From Micromonospora tarensis (GTDB lineage Bacteria > Actinomycetota > Actinomycetes > Mycobacteriales > Micromonosporaceae): DNA of 36,317 nucleotides. The stretch lies in NCBI RefSeq assembly GCF_016803395.1, contig NZ_JAEVHL010000041.1:1-36317 (forward strand). The letters are read 5' to 3'. A model generated the notes under the pieces. That model did no database searches. It saw only the letters and a list, made by a program, of their open reading frames with translations, and was not told where the DNA came from. Positions within the stretch are counted from its first letter, which is position 1. Each line of letters opens with the position of its first letter. The position numbers and the translations under genes were made by a program. Below, piece after piece: positions 1 through 8,840 of this stretch.

Positions 1-1
1 G

Positions 2-166
2 TTCCTAGACAGCTCCACTCCACAACCGGAGGCCTTCACCTACCTACGACATCAGAGCGTGTCGTCACACAACCTCGACCAACCTCCCTGGACAGCACAC
101 CTAGGTCTCGGCGGACGCGCCCGCCCACGCGTCCGCGAGCTACTCGCCGCGCACCTCAGTCAGTAG
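2..166 (+). CDS. Possible 3' end of a gene entering from the left edge
   Basis: An open frame of 54 codons runs from the left edge to a TAG at 164-166. The end reads RVRELLAAHLSQ, which could be a C-terminal helix. Third positions are only moderately G/C-rich, so the coding signal is weak. It would converge with, and overlap by 7 bases, the hypothetical gene on the other strand. I do not recognise the product and it may be a chance frame. Confidence 0.25.
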   Translation, partial: FLDSSTPQPEAFTYLRHQSVSSHNLDQPPWTAHLGLGGRARPRVRELLAAHLSQ

Positions 167-666
167 CCCGGTTCGTCGCCGGCGGCGAGCCGGGCAGCCG
201 CCTCGGCAGGCGTGTCGTCGTACCCCGGCCGGGCCACGAACACCGACTGGAAGAAGTATCCCTGCTCCTCGTCCGGGTCGTCATCGGCGGCGAACGGCCG
301 CCACAGCGCGAGGTACAGCCCTCGGGCGGTGAACCCGTCGTCGTCCTCGTTCGCCACGAGGTCGACGTGACGGCGCAGTCGCGTCACGACCGCCGCGGCC
401 GGCAGTCCGAAGACGTCCACGTCGTGGTAGCGCACCAGGTCCCGCTCCCCCGGACGCCACACCTCGATGGCGTTGACCCGCCCGTGCGTCGGTCCGACCC
501 CGAAGCCGACGCTGAACCCCAGGCCGCTGGGCAGGTGCATGGCCAGCTCACCGTGTGCGGTCGGGGTCAGCCGGCCGAGCGTCTGGAGCGCCGCACGGGC
601 CTCGTCGGCGGTCATGCCGAGCCGTAGCGGACCCACTCCGCGCGGTGGATCGAGAACGATCTCCAT
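160..666 (-). CDS. Hypothetical protein (168 aa), actinobacterial family
   Basis: The coding frame has strong third-position G/C bias. The chosen ATG (664-666) begins MEIVLDPPRGVGPLRLGM. A longer start 15 codons upstream is possible but adds a Cys-rich stretch that looks non-coding. The protein is soluble, has no signal peptide, and reads as alternating strands with an acidic loop (ADDDPDEEQG) near the C-terminus. The opening 'GPLRLGM(T)ADEARAAL' resembles hypothetical proteins I associate with streptomycetes, but I cannot assign a function. No obvious ribosome-binding site precedes it. It stands alone, with the secreted lectin-fold gene upstream on the same strand about 190 bases away. Confidence 0.7.
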   Translation of the reverse strand: MEIVLDPPRGVGPLRLGMTADEARAALQTLGRLTPTAHGELAMHLPSGLGFSVGFGVGPTHGRVNAIEVWRPGERDLVRYHDVDVFGLPAAAVVTRLRRHVDLVANEDDDGFTARGLYLALWRPFAADDDPDEEQGYFFQSVFVARPGYDDTPAEAAARLAAGDEPGY

Positions 667-776
667 CGGCTGATCATCGCAGCCAGCTCCGCAGAAGATG
701 GCGGGGGCCACCGCTGACCGCCGTCAGCAGCACCTCTCGTCCCAGCGCGGCTGCGCGCGGGTGACCCGACGGACGA

Positions 777-829
777 AGCCGGTCGGGCCCGGGGTACGCG
801 ATGGATCGCACCCACCGGCCCGACCGGCT
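777..829 (-). terminator. Hairpin downstream of the secreted lectin-fold gene
   Basis: There are perfect 13-base arms (AGCCGGTCGGGCC at 777-789 and its complement at 817-829) with a 27-base loop. It starts 30 bases past the stop at 859 on the minus strand. No U-run follows, as is usual in high-GC actinobacteria. It could terminate the 859-1632 transcript. Confidence 0.4.
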
Positions 830-858
830 GACCGCGAGGTGGAGCGTGGCGACCGGCG

Positions 859-1632
859 TCAGCAGCCGAGCCGCTTGGTGGAGAGCGCGACGTCGTCGAT
901 CCAGAGGTCGAACTGGCCCGGGGTGGTCCCGCCCTGGTAGAGCTGCCAGCCGATCTTCACCGTGTTGACGGTCGGCAGGATGAACGGCACGTCGTTACCA
1001 CCGTGCTCGGTGGTGGAGGCGGTCAGCTCCGGGTTGGTCACGCCGTCGAACCACACCGCGACCCGGTTGTCGGTCGGGTCGAGCTTCCACTCGACGCACT
1101 GCCAGGTGTCCTCGGTGACCGGGGCCGACTCCCGCCAGTTGGTCCAGTCGCCGGTCGGGCCACCGTCGGCGCCCACACCCCAGAAGATCCCCGGAACCGT
1201 CGGCGCGTACTGGCCACCGACCGGGCGGACGACCTCGGAGCTGCCGGCGCCGGTCGCCTCGACGAGCGTGAAGTGCGCCCAGTCCGGGCCGGTGGGGAAG
1301 GCATCGACGCGCAGCCGCATCCGACCGTAGAAGCGGTTGCCCGGCGCCGCGAAGTCGTCGATGCGCAGGAAGGCACGGCCGTTGTCGACGGTGCGGATGT
1401 GCAACACCTTGTTGCCCCGGTGGGCGCGCTCGACGGTGAACGTGCCGTTGCGGGTGTCGATGCCCCAGTCCAACGTGCTGGCACCGCCCGGCGGCAGACG
1501 TTCGAAGTCTTCGCAGAAGAGCAGGCCACGGGGGCACGAGCGCGGGCCGGCGGCCGACGCTCCGGCCGGCACGCTGCCGGCCGTGCTGCCGATGATCAGG
1601 GCGGCGGCGCACACCGCGAGGAAACGGCGCAT
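859..1632 (-). CDS. Secreted lectin/glucanase-fold protein, possibly Cip1-like
   Basis: This is a 257-aa protein with a Sec signal peptide (MRRFLAVCAAALIIG, cleavage probably after ASA near residue 28). The rest is a beta-rich domain: 'LLFCEDFE' opening, 'GNKVLHIRT', 'FYGRMRLRVDAFP', 'WQCVEWKLD' and 'FDLWIDDVALS' at the end. This order fits the concanavalin A-like jelly-roll fold and recalls Cip1-type proteins (fungal/actinobacterial polysaccharide-binding or lyase-like proteins). Exact family membership is inferred. The start is the ATG at 1632: GGAGG lies six bases upstream, while the ATG two codons earlier abuts the Shine-Dalgarno sequence. The open frame extends far upstream to 2073 but that part lacks a signal sequence. 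The GH30 xylanase lies just upstream on the same strand, so a role in plant-polysaccharide breakdown outside the cell is likely. Confidence 0.72.
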   Translation of the reverse strand: MRRFLAVCAAALIIGSTAGSVPAGASAAGPRSCPRGLLFCEDFERLPPGGASTLDWGIDTRNGTFTVERAHRGNKVLHIRTVDNGRAFLRIDDFAAPGNRFYGRMRLRVDAFPTGPDWAHFTLVEATGAGSSEVVRPVGGQYAPTVPGIFWGVGADGGPTGDWTNWRESAPVTEDTWQCVEWKLDPTDNRVAVWFDGVTNPELTASTTEHGGNDVPFILPTVNTVKIGWQLYQGGTTPGQFDLWIDDVALSTKRLGC

Positions 1633-2110
1633 GGTCATCCTCCAGGACACGGGGCCTCCACCCGCGCGGGCGGAGGCCGGAACAGCCTCCCCGGACACCC
1701 GGATGCTGCTCGCCTCGTCGCCGGTCTCGACCTGGCTCGTCGAGTGCTTCAGGCCGGCAGAGGTCGAATGGGCGAGGTCACGGGGACACGTGGTCGGGGC
1801 ACGTACGGCGGACACCTGTCCGTCGTCGTGCGGCGGGCCCGACGATGCGGCGCGCGTCCGCCGACGCGGCGCGCCGCCGGCACTGCGCTGCTCCCGTGCT
1901 GGCCGATGCCAGCGCGGTTGCCCCCGCGCTGCGGCGATGACAGCCATTCCAGCACACCCGAAAGCGTCCGGCAATATCGACAGACGCCGCTTTCCGGGGT
2001 ACTCGTGGCGTGCCCCGCCGACGCCCACGACGGCACCGGGCCGCCGGCGGGTGCGACCGAACGATCGCACCACCGGCCGGACCGGCTGGTGAGGAGCCTC
2101 GTGAGCTGGC
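1633..2110. other. 478-base intergenic region between xylanase and lectin-fold gene
   Basis: No convincing gene is seen; open frames here are unbroken only because of high GC. Next to the xylanase stop there is an imperfect hairpin (2071-2091, stem CACCGGCC with one mismatch, loop of about five) that may act as a terminator. A wide inverted repeat GAAAGCG (1960-1966) / CGCTTTC (1988-1994) lies upstream of the lectin-fold gene and could be part of its control region. The GGAGG of that gene is at its downstream edge. Confidence 0.4.
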
Positions 2111-3814
2111 TCAGAGGGTGAACACGACGGTGGAGATGCTGCGTGCGGGGACGTTGACGGTGGCCTGACCGCCGTTGACGCTTGTCGGTTGGCTGGCCGC
2201 GTTGGCGTTCTGCGAGGTGAGGTAGTGCTCGGCCCGGCTGACGTTCTGCGGGGCCTGGATCACGGCGTTGTTGACCGCGCTGTTCGAGCGGTTGAGCAGG
2301 ACCAGAGTTATCTTGCCGTCGCCCTGGTAGGCGGTCACCTCCAGCGGCGAGGCCTTGGAGCTCTTTGTCAGGGCGACGCGCTGGTAGCCGGGGCGGACGT
2401 ACTTGGCGTACTGGGAGAACGCGTACCCACGCTTGAGCGGCGCCCCCGCGACCGTGCCGTACGCGGACTCGCCGTCACCGATGAAGGAGTAGTAGCGCTT
2501 GCCGTACCACCAGATGTAGGCACTCCAGTTGGCCTCCATCGACTTGTGCACGGTACGCATGATGTCGTCGAGCGTCTCGTCCCAGACCGCCTGGTTGGCG
2601 GGGTTGCCCCAGATGTTGGAGCCGCTGCCGTCGGCCTCGTGGTGATTCCACTCGGTCATCCAGACCGGCTTGTTGTGCTGCTCGGCCAGGGAGTACGGCC
2701 GCAACCGACCCGCGTCCTCGGTGCCGTAGAGGTGGCCACCGATGTAGCCGATGTTGTTGCGGGCGGTCGTGTCGTTCAGGGTCGGATCGGTGTAGCCGTA
2801 GTTCAGGTTGACCGCCTCGGCGACCATCAGTTTGGTGTTCTGCACCCGCGCGCCCTGGTCACGGACGAAGGTGCGCAGCTCGGTGCCGCTCCAGTCCATC
2901 GAGTCGTAGTCCGGGTGCCAGTCCGGTTCGTTCTGCACCGAGGTGACGTCGATGGTCACCCCCTGGTTACGCATGTACTGGACGTAGCTGTTCAGGTGGT
3001 TGGCGTAGTCGTCGTAGTAGTCGGTCTTCAGCTTTCCGCCGTTGACCCGGCTGTTGTTCGTCTTCCACGCCGCCGGCGCGGTCCACGGTGAGGCGAGGAT
3101 CTTCACCCCCGACCCGGACGACTTCGCCGTCTTCAACGAGTTCACGTGGGTCGCCCACTCGCTGGAGACGGGCGAGAGACCGGTCCGCACGATGGACAGG
3201 CCCAACTGGTTGGCGCCCATCCCGACCAGTGTCTGCGTCTCGGCCGTCGACCACGCGCTGCCCCAGATCGACTGGGCCGCCCCGAAGCCGTCGACGGTCT
3301 GGTATCTGGTGGCACTGTTCACCGTGATGTCCGCCGGCCCGTTCGGAGGCGGGGTGGTCGGGGGTGGATCGGTCGGCGGGGGCGTGGTCGGTGTCGTGCC
3401 TCCGGTGCAGGCCACCCCGTTCAGCGCGAAGCTGGTCGGGTCGGGGTTGCTACCGGTCCACGAGCCGTTGAAGCCGAACGAGGCGGTGCCGTTGGTGGCG
3501 ACGCCGCCGTTGTAGCCGACGTTCCTCGCGGTGACCGCCGCGCCGCTCTGGGTCACCGTCGCGTTCCACGCCTGGGTCACCGTCTGTCCGGCGCCGTAGG
3601 ACCAGGTGAGCGTCCAACCGGAGATCGCGTCACCGAGATTGGTGATGGTGACGTTGGCCCCGAAGCCGCCCTGCCACTGCGACGACACGGTGTAATCCAC
3701 CGAACAGCCGGCAGCCGCCGCTCCGGCCGGCACGGCCGTGGCGACCGCGGCCGATGCCAGCAGGACGGCTCCCACCGACGTCAGGGCCATTGTGGTTCTT
3801 CTCGGTCTTCTCAT
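2111..3814 (-). CDS. Secreted CBM2-GH30 endoxylanase (glucuronoxylanase-like)
   Basis: This 567-aa exported enzyme has a signal peptide (1-35, ending AGAAAA), a family 2 carbohydrate-binding module at 36-137 with the usual terminal cysteines (C37, C136) and exposed Trp residues, a Pro/Thr linker (138-160), and a GH30 catalytic domain with C-terminal beta side domain (about 161-567). The acid/base is E296 in 'SVQNEPDW' and the nucleophile is E388 in 'WMTEWNHH'. In the family these retain configuration and cleave xylan, or other beta-linked backbones in other subfamilies. The CBM2 should hold the enzyme on cellulose or xylan. The start at 3814 has AGGAG seven bases upstream; the open frame continues upstream but without a signal peptide. 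A LacI regulator is divergent across a 549-base gap with palindromes, suggesting sugar-dependent repression. Substrate preference (glucuronoxylan versus others) is inferred. Confidence 0.93.
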   Translation of the reverse strand: MRRPRRTTMALTSVGAVLLASAAVATAVPAGAAAAGCSVDYTVSSQWQGGFGANVTITNLGDAISGWTLTWSYGAGQTVTQAWNATVTQSGAAVTARNVGYNGGVATNGTASFGFNGSWTGSNPDPTSFALNGVACTGGTTPTTPPPTDPPPTTPPPNGPADITVNSATRYQTVDGFGAAQSIWGSAWSTAETQTLVGMGANQLGLSIVRTGLSPVSSEWATHVNSLKTAKSSGSGVKILASPWTAPAAWKTNNSRVNGGKLKTDYYDDYANHLNSYVQYMRNQGVTIDVTSVQNEPDWHPDYDSMDWSGTELRTFVRDQGARVQNTKLMVAEAVNLNYGYTDPTLNDTTARNNIGYIGGHLYGTEDAGRLRPYSLAEQHNKPVWMTEWNHHEADGSGSNIWGNPANQAVWDETLDDIMRTVHKSMEANWSAYIWWYGKRYYSFIGDGESAYGTVAGAPLKRGYAFSQYAKYVRPGYQRVALTKSSKASPLEVTAYQGDGKITLVLLNRSNSAVNNAVIQAPQNVSRAEHYLTSQNANAASQPTSVNGGQATVNVPARSISTVVFTL

Positions 3815-4168
3815 CGACTTTCTCCTGGGGTGTTGGGGCCGCCCGGATCGACAGGCGGGCACAGCTGAGGGACGGTGTCGCCGGGTGCCGTCGGCGGGTG
3901 CAGCCGAACGTCGTGGACGTGCCCGAGGCGGTGCCGTCGGCGGAGTCCCGGCCGACAGCCGCACCTGGTGGAGAATCACCGCGGTTGAACCAGCACCCTG
4001 ATGAGATCAGCTGCGAGGGCCATCGTTAGCGCTCACACGTGCGGCCCGTCGCACCCACCGCCGAAGTCATCGGTGTCGCGCCAGCGCCCGTGCTCCCGGA
4101 CGACGCGCCGGCCTGCCCACATCGACCTTCGTGGATAGCCTGCTGCCCGTCAAGATGCGCCGAGCAGG

Positions 4169-4190
4169 TTTCGCGAAAGTCTTGTTTCGC
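4169..4190. promoter_or_regulatory. Palindromic site, candidate LacI-family operator 1
   Basis: TTTCGCGAAA (4169-4178) is a perfect 10-bp palindrome with the central CG typical of LacI-family operators. The right half also forms a second inverted repeat, GCGAAA-N6-TTTCGC, at 4173-4190. It lies about 355 bases upstream of the xylanase start and 174 upstream of the regulator. Confidence 0.5.
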
Positions 4191-4263
4191 GCCTCCACCA
4201 TGGCCGGGCCCCACCGCAGGCACAACAGCGATCGGGACGAGTCGGGTGGCTATTCGCGGGCAC

Positions 4264-4285
4264 GAAATGTTGTCGTGAACATTTC
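4264..4285. promoter_or_regulatory. Palindromic site, candidate LacI-family operator 2
   Basis: GAAATGTT (4264-4271) and AACATTTC (4278-4285) are perfect 8-base arms around a 6-base spacer whose centre is CG, giving a 22-bp dyad. The AT-rich arms stand out against the surrounding GC. It is 79 bases before the regulator start, well placed for autoregulation. Confidence 0.55.
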
Positions 4286-4350
4286 TGCGACGCGGCTGGC
4301 AAGCGGCGGCTGGGGCGTACCGACCGACCGGGCGGGTCAGCGCCCACCCG

Positions 4351-4356
4351 TAGAAT
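4351..4356 (+). promoter_or_regulatory. -10 element for leaderless LacI-regulator transcript
   Basis: TAGAAT sits seven bases before the GTG at 4364, so transcription would start on the start codon. No Shine-Dalgarno sequence is present, and no good -35 is visible. Confidence 0.45.
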
Positions 4357-4363
4357 TTCTCGC

Positions 4364-5404
4364 GTGATCGAGCAAGGTCAGGGGCGCTACTCCCGCAAGC
4401 CTTGGCGCGGTGACCTGCCCATCGCCACGATCGCCGAGCTGGCCGGGGTCTCCCCGCCGACCGTCTCCAAGGTCCTCAACGGTCGCGGCGGCGTGGGCGA
4501 GCAGACCCGGCAACGGGTGGAGGCGCTGCTGCGCGACCACGGCTACCGCCGACAACGGACCAGCGGCGCGGCCCGCTGCATCGAGGTGGTCTTCCACCAG
4601 ATGCTGCCCTCGATCGCCATGGAGATCCTGCGCGGCGTGCAGGAGGTCGCCGGCCCGCGGGACCACACTGTCGGCTTCAGCGACATCCGACGTCGTGTCC
4701 TGGCGGGCCAGCCATGGGTGGAGTCGTTGCTGCTGCGCCAACCGACCGCCGTCATCACGGCGTTCGCCCTGGTCACCGCCGAGCACGGCAAACGCTTCGC
4801 GGCGGCCGGCATACCGCTGGTCGCCATCGATCCGACCGGTGACCTGTCGCCCACGCCCGCGGTCGGGGCCACCAACTGGAGTGGCGCTCTCGCCGCCACC
4901 CGGCACCTTCTCGACCTCGGCCACCGACGCATCGGCGTGATCACCGGCCCGGTCAACGACCTGTCCGCACGGGCTCGGCTGGACGGTTTCCGCGCCGCGC
5001 TGGATCACGCCGACGTCCCGCTCGACGAGACCCTCGAACGGCGCGGTGTCTTCAGCTTCGACGGTGGCCGCGAACTCGGCACCGAGCTGCTCGCCCGAGA
5101 CGCGCCACCGACCGCTGTCGTCTGCGGCAACGACCTCCAGGCGCTCGGCGTCTATGCCGTGGCGCGCCAGCGCGGCCTGCGGATCCCGGAGGATCTCAGC
5201 GTCGTCGGCTTCGACGACATCGACCAGTCGGCGTGGCTCTCCCCGCCGCTGACCACGGTACGACAGCCCTTCGGCGAGATCGGCGCCACCGCCGCTCGGC
5301 TGGCCCTGGCCCTGGCCGACGGCGGTCGCCTGACCCAGGAGCGGTACGAACTCGGCACGACCCTCGTCGTGCGCAGCAGCACCGCACCGCCCGCCATCCG
5401 CTGA
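4364..5404 (+). CDS. LacI-family transcriptional regulator
   Basis: This 346-aa protein has an N-terminal LacI helix-turn-helix (about residues 20-65: 'TIAELAGVSPPTVSKVLNGR' followed by the hinge helix region) and a periplasmic-binding-protein-like effector domain ('RIGVITGP', 'PTAVVCGNDLQALG', 'DLSVVGFDDI', 'LTTVRQP'). Such proteins repress sugar-use genes until a small sugar binds. The gene diverges from the CBM2-GH30 xylanase, and two palindromes with central CG lie between, so the xylanase and its own gene are the likely targets; xylo-oligosaccharides are a reasonable but unproven inducer. Translation probably starts at a leaderless GTG. The usual length for the family is 330-350 residues and it is intact. 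Confidence 0.92.
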   Translation: MIEQGQGRYSRKPWRGDLPIATIAELAGVSPPTVSKVLNGRGGVGEQTRQRVEALLRDHGYRRQRTSGAARCIEVVFHQMLPSIAMEILRGVQEVAGPRDHTVGFSDIRRRVLAGQPWVESLLLRQPTAVITAFALVTAEHGKRFAAAGIPLVAIDPTGDLSPTPAVGATNWSGALAATRHLLDLGHRRIGVITGPVNDLSARARLDGFRAALDHADVPLDETLERRGVFSFDGGRELGTELLARDAPPTAVVCGNDLQALGVYAVARQRGLRIPEDLSVVGFDDIDQSAWLSPPLTTVRQPFGEIGATAARLALALADGGRLTQERYELGTTLVVRSSTAPPAIR

Positions 5405-5500
5405 CCCTGCTCACCATCGCGCTGGCCGCACCCGCCGAGGCCGGGCCGGGCAGGTACGACCGGATCAGGGCCTTGGCCCCGAACCAGGTGTGCCGGTGCC

Positions 5501-6694
5501 TCAGCGGGGCACGGACGGCCGCTCGGGGGGTTTACCTCGGGCACGCGTCATGTCGGCGATGGCGATACCGGCCAGCACGAGGACGGCGACGACGGCCACG
5601 GCCAGCGGCGGCAGCAGGAGCATGGCGGGCGAGATCCCGGCGAGCACGAGTGCGCCGATCACCCGGGAACGCGAGACCCGGGCGAACACCGCGTGTTCCA
5701 CCAGGGCCCGCCCGATCAGGAACAGGAGCGGACCGCCGAGGATGGCGACGGTCCAGGCCACGTCGGTGGGCCCGAACGGACGTTCGATCACGAGTTCGTA
5801 GCCGACGGCGACCGCGACGGTGCCCGTGACCATGAGGACGTGCGCGGTGAACGCCTCCCGGATGAGACGCGCTGGTTCGGCGGCGGCGGCGAGCGCCTCG
5901 GGCAGCAACTGGCCGGCCTTGAAGAGGTAGACCCGAAACAGCAGCACCGTGGTGGCGAACGAGACAGCGAAGGCCGCGACGGCGCCAGGCTCCCGGAAGG
6001 AGGTGTCGCTGTAGGCCGAACCGGTCGTCAGGATCAGCTCGCCGAGCGCGATGATGAAGAACTGCCGGTAGCGCTCGGAGATGTACTCCGCGGAGACCGG
6101 CCACTGCTGCGGGGTGGCAAGGGTCCACGGGGCGGGGTAGAGGAGCAGCAGCGCCGTGCCGTCGATGGCGATGGCGAGCGCCCACAACAGCCCGCGAGCC
6201 GGGTCCGGCAGGATCGCGCCGGCGATCCACGGCACCGCGGACAGCGAGAACCAGAGCAGGACCCCAGCCGCGCGACGCTGCGCCTGGTGACCGCGCAGCG
6301 ACGGCACGATGACGAGACCCCGAACGAGGTGGACGGCGACGTACGAGCCGGCGAACACCAGGCTCCCGTCACCGAACGCCCGGGGCACCGTGACCGCCAT
6401 CGTTATGGCGCCGAGCATGGCCACGTAGACCAGCCCCTGTAGCTGCGGCGCCTGCGTGTCGTAGATGTCGGTGACCCAGGCCGTGACGAACCAGAGCAGG
6501 AGGAACGCCAAGAGCAACAGCAGCGTCTCGCCGGCTTCGAGGAGGACTGCCCGCGCCTCGCTGAGGTCCTCGACCAGCCGATGGGAGACCCGGTTCAGGG
6601 CGAAGACGAAGACCAGGTCGAAGAAGAGCTCCAGCAGGTTCGGCCGCTCCGGTTGCCCCGGCTTGCGGAGCAGCGCTGCCGCCCTCGTTGACAT
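5501..6694 (-). CDS. LtrA-family (low temperature requirement A) membrane protein
   Basis: This 397-aa polytopic membrane protein has about ten hydrophobic segments. The opening 'NLLELFFDLVFVFALNRVSH' and the internal 'RYRQFFIIALGELILTTG' are hallmark motifs of the LtrA family, named from a Listeria gene needed for growth in the cold. The biochemical role of the family is not established. I chose the ATG at 6694, giving the usual short hydrophilic N-terminus (MSTRAAALLRKPGQ) before the first helix. A GTG at 6745 would add 17 residues. No strong ribosome-binding site supports either. It converges with the LacI gene across 96 featureless bases and stands alone on its strand. Confidence 0.88.
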   Translation of the reverse strand: MSTRAAALLRKPGQPERPNLLELFFDLVFVFALNRVSHRLVEDLSEARAVLLEAGETLLLLLAFLLLWFVTAWVTDIYDTQAPQLQGLVYVAMLGAITMAVTVPRAFGDGSLVFAGSYVAVHLVRGLVIVPSLRGHQAQRRAAGVLLWFSLSAVPWIAGAILPDPARGLLWALAIAIDGTALLLLYPAPWTLATPQQWPVSAEYISERYRQFFIIALGELILTTGSAYSDTSFREPGAVAAFAVSFATTVLLFRVYLFKAGQLLPEALAAAAEPARLIREAFTAHVLMVTGTVAVAVGYELVIERPFGPTDVAWTVAILGGPLLFLIGRALVEHAVFARVSRSRVIGALVLAGISPAMLLLPPLAVAVVAVLVLAGIAIADMTRARGKPPERPSVPR

Positions 6695-6894
6695 ACGGCC
6701 GCCCGATCCTGCCGGATTCGCTCCCCCTTGCGGAATTGATACCACGCCCGGTGCCCCGTCGAGGTCGTTACGGGGCGGCCGGAAACAGGACTGACCTGGG
6801 GTACGCGACAGGGTGGCAGAACGTGAATCCCACCTAACCCGAGCATTCTCCCCCTAGGTTCGATGCGCAGGACGCAGCCGAACCGGGGAGAGAC

Positions 6895-8742
6895 GTGGAC
6901 AGCTATCCGGCGATCGAGGATCACGGGCTCATCGGCGACCTGCAGACCGCCGCGCTGGTGACCTGCGACGGGACGGTGGACTGGTTCTGCGCGCCGCGCT
7001 TCGACTCGCCGAGCATCTTCGCCGCGCTGCTGGACAAGGAGAAGGGTGGCTACTTCCGGATCGCGCCGTGCGACGTCGAGTACGTCACCAAACAGCTCTA
7101 CCTGCCCGGCACGCCCATCCTGATCACCCGGTTCATCAGCGCCGACGGCGTGGCCGAGGTGATGGACTTCATGCCGGTCACCGGCGAGCGGGCCACCGAC
7201 GCGCACCGCCTGGTCCGCATCGTCACCATGGTCCGGGGCAGCATGCGTTTCCGGGTGGAGTGCCGACCGCGGTTCGACTACGCCCGCGAAGAGCACCAGG
7301 TGGAGGCGCACCGCGCCGGCTTCGTCTTCCGCGGCCGGTCGGCGACGTTGACGTTCCACCCGGTCGATCCGGTACGACGGTTGATCTCCGAACGCGGCGA
7401 CGTCCAGTTGGACGGCGGCGACCTCGTCGCGTACGGCACCCTGAACGAGGGCGACGCCGGCGGGGTGGTCCTGGAGACGGGCGGCAGCGAGCCGCGGGTC
7501 ATCCCGCCGGAAGAGGTCCAGGGCATGTTCGAGTGGACCCGGGACTACTGGCGGCGCTGGCTGGAACGATCGCGCTACACCGGCCGCTGGCGGGAGATGG
7601 TCGAGCGCTCCGCCATCACGCTGAAACTCATGACGTACGCGCCGACCGGCGCGATGATCGCCGCACCCACCGCCGCGCTGCCCGAACTGGTGGGCGGAAC
7701 CCGCAACTGGGACTACCGCTACACCTGGGTACGGGACACCTCGTTCTCGGTGCACGCGCTGCTCGGCCTCGGCTTCACCGAGGAGGTCAGCCGGTACATG
7801 GACTGGCTGGACGAGCGGATCCGCGAGGCCGGCGACCTGCAGGACCCGCTGAAGATCATGTACCGGGTGGACGGCTCCTCGGACCTGCACGAGGAGGTTC
7901 TCGACCACCTGGAGGGCTACCGGGGCTCGCGGCCGGTGCGGATCGGCAACGGCGCCGCCGACCAGCTCCAGCTCGACATCCACGGCGAGGCGCTGTACGC
8001 CATGCACCTCGCCGACGAGCAGGGCATTCGCGTCTCGCACCAGGTGTGGAAGAGCACCGTCCGGCTGGTCGACTGGCTCTGCCGGCACTGGGATCGGCCC
8101 GACGCCGGCATCTGGGAGAGCCGCCACCACCCCCGTAACTACACCTTCGGCCGGGTGATGTCCTGGGTCGCGCTGGACCGGGCCGTCCGCCTGGCCACCC
8201 GGACCGGCCGGCCCGGGGACGTCACCTGCTGGACCGAGCAGCGCAACCGCATCTACAACCAGGTCATGGAGCGCGGATACGACCGGGGTCGCGGCACCTT
8301 CGTGCAGGCGTACGACGAGAGCGTGCTGGACGCGGCGTTGCTCGCCATGCCGGCGGTCGGTTTCGTCACGCCGAGCGACCCGCTGTGGCAGTCCACCCTG
8401 GCCGCGATCGAACGTGAACTGGTCTCCGACAGCCTCGTTCACCGGTACGACCCGGTCCACTCCCCCGACGGCCTCCCCGGCCACGAGGGCACCTTCAACA
8501 TGTGCACCTTCTGGTACGTCGAGGCGCTGGCCCGTTCCGGTCGCGTCGACGACGCCCGACTCACCTTCGAGAAGATGTTCACCTTCAGCAACCACCTCGG
8601 CCTGTACGCCGAGGAGATCGCGGCGACCGGGGAGCAGATCGGCAACTACCCCCAGGCGTTCAGCCACCTTTCGTTGATCAACTCGGCGCTGACCCTCAAC
8701 GACCTGCTCGACGCCGAGGCCGACGCCCGGCGTCGCCGGTAG
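6895..8742 (+). CDS. GH15 family hydrolase (glucoamylase/trehalase-like)
   Basis: This 615-aa cytoplasmic enzyme has no signal peptide. The opening 'YPAIEDHGLIGDLQTAALV...DGTVDWFC.PRFDSPS' is the N-terminal beta domain of actinobacterial GH15 proteins. The (alpha/alpha)6 barrel follows with 'RNWDYRYTWVRD' (about residue 270), a Glu-containing region around 'HLEGYRGSRPVRIGN', and the conserved end 'LYAEEI...GEQIGNYPQAFSHL' that carries the second catalytic Glu. The family includes glucan 1,4-alpha-glucosidases and the mycobacterial trehalase; sequence alone does not decide which. The start is GTG with GGGGAG four bases upstream. A GlsB-type stress membrane protein follows on the same strand, which would fit a role in trehalose or glycogen metabolism during stress. 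Confidence 0.9.
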   Translation: MDSYPAIEDHGLIGDLQTAALVTCDGTVDWFCAPRFDSPSIFAALLDKEKGGYFRIAPCDVEYVTKQLYLPGTPILITRFISADGVAEVMDFMPVTGERATDAHRLVRIVTMVRGSMRFRVECRPRFDYAREEHQVEAHRAGFVFRGRSATLTFHPVDPVRRLISERGDVQLDGGDLVAYGTLNEGDAGGVVLETGGSEPRVIPPEEVQGMFEWTRDYWRRWLERSRYTGRWREMVERSAITLKLMTYAPTGAMIAAPTAALPELVGGTRNWDYRYTWVRDTSFSVHALLGLGFTEEVSRYMDWLDERIREAGDLQDPLKIMYRVDGSSDLHEEVLDHLEGYRGSRPVRIGNGAADQLQLDIHGEALYAMHLADEQGIRVSHQVWKSTVRLVDWLCRHWDRPDAGIWESRHHPRNYTFGRVMSWVALDRAVRLATRTGRPGDVTCWTEQRNRIYNQVMERGYDRGRGTFVQAYDESVLDAALLAMPAVGFVTPSDPLWQSTLAAIERELVSDSLVHRYDPVHSPDGLPGHEGTFNMCTFWYVEALARSGRVDDARLTFEKMFTFSNHLGLYAEEIAATGEQIGNYPQAFSHLSLINSALTLNDLLDAEADARRRR

Positions 8743-8840
8743 CGCGCTCCTGCCGGCCGGCGTCGGTGTCGCGCCGTTTCCCGGCGTTCGGAGCGGGGCA
8801 GTGATCAGCCCGACGGAAACTCGGCGGGAGGATGGAAAGC

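Larger units (their letters stand above)
3815..4363. other. Divergent control region between xylanase and LacI regulator
   Basis: This 549-base region has no convincing gene. The half nearest the xylanase (about 3815-4130) shows only the ribosome-binding site and an unstructured GC-rich leader. The half nearest the regulator is locally AT-richer and holds two palindromic sites (4169-4190 and 4264-4285), listed separately, and a -10 element for the regulator. Confidence 0.55.

Noticed and set aside
1633..2073. Long N-terminal extension of the secreted lectin-fold protein
   Set aside because: The extension lacks a signal sequence and would bury the real signal peptide; a GGAGG with good spacing supports the internal ATG at 1632.
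4026..4367. Small genes in the xylanase-LacI gap
   Set aside because: The open frames on both strands have poor third-position bias, no ribosome-binding sites and overlap the palindromic sites.
6857..6884. Inverted repeat GGTTCG/CGAACC before the GH15 gene as an operator
   Set aside because: The arms are short with a 16-base spacer and there is no neighbouring regulator; chance is likely in this composition.
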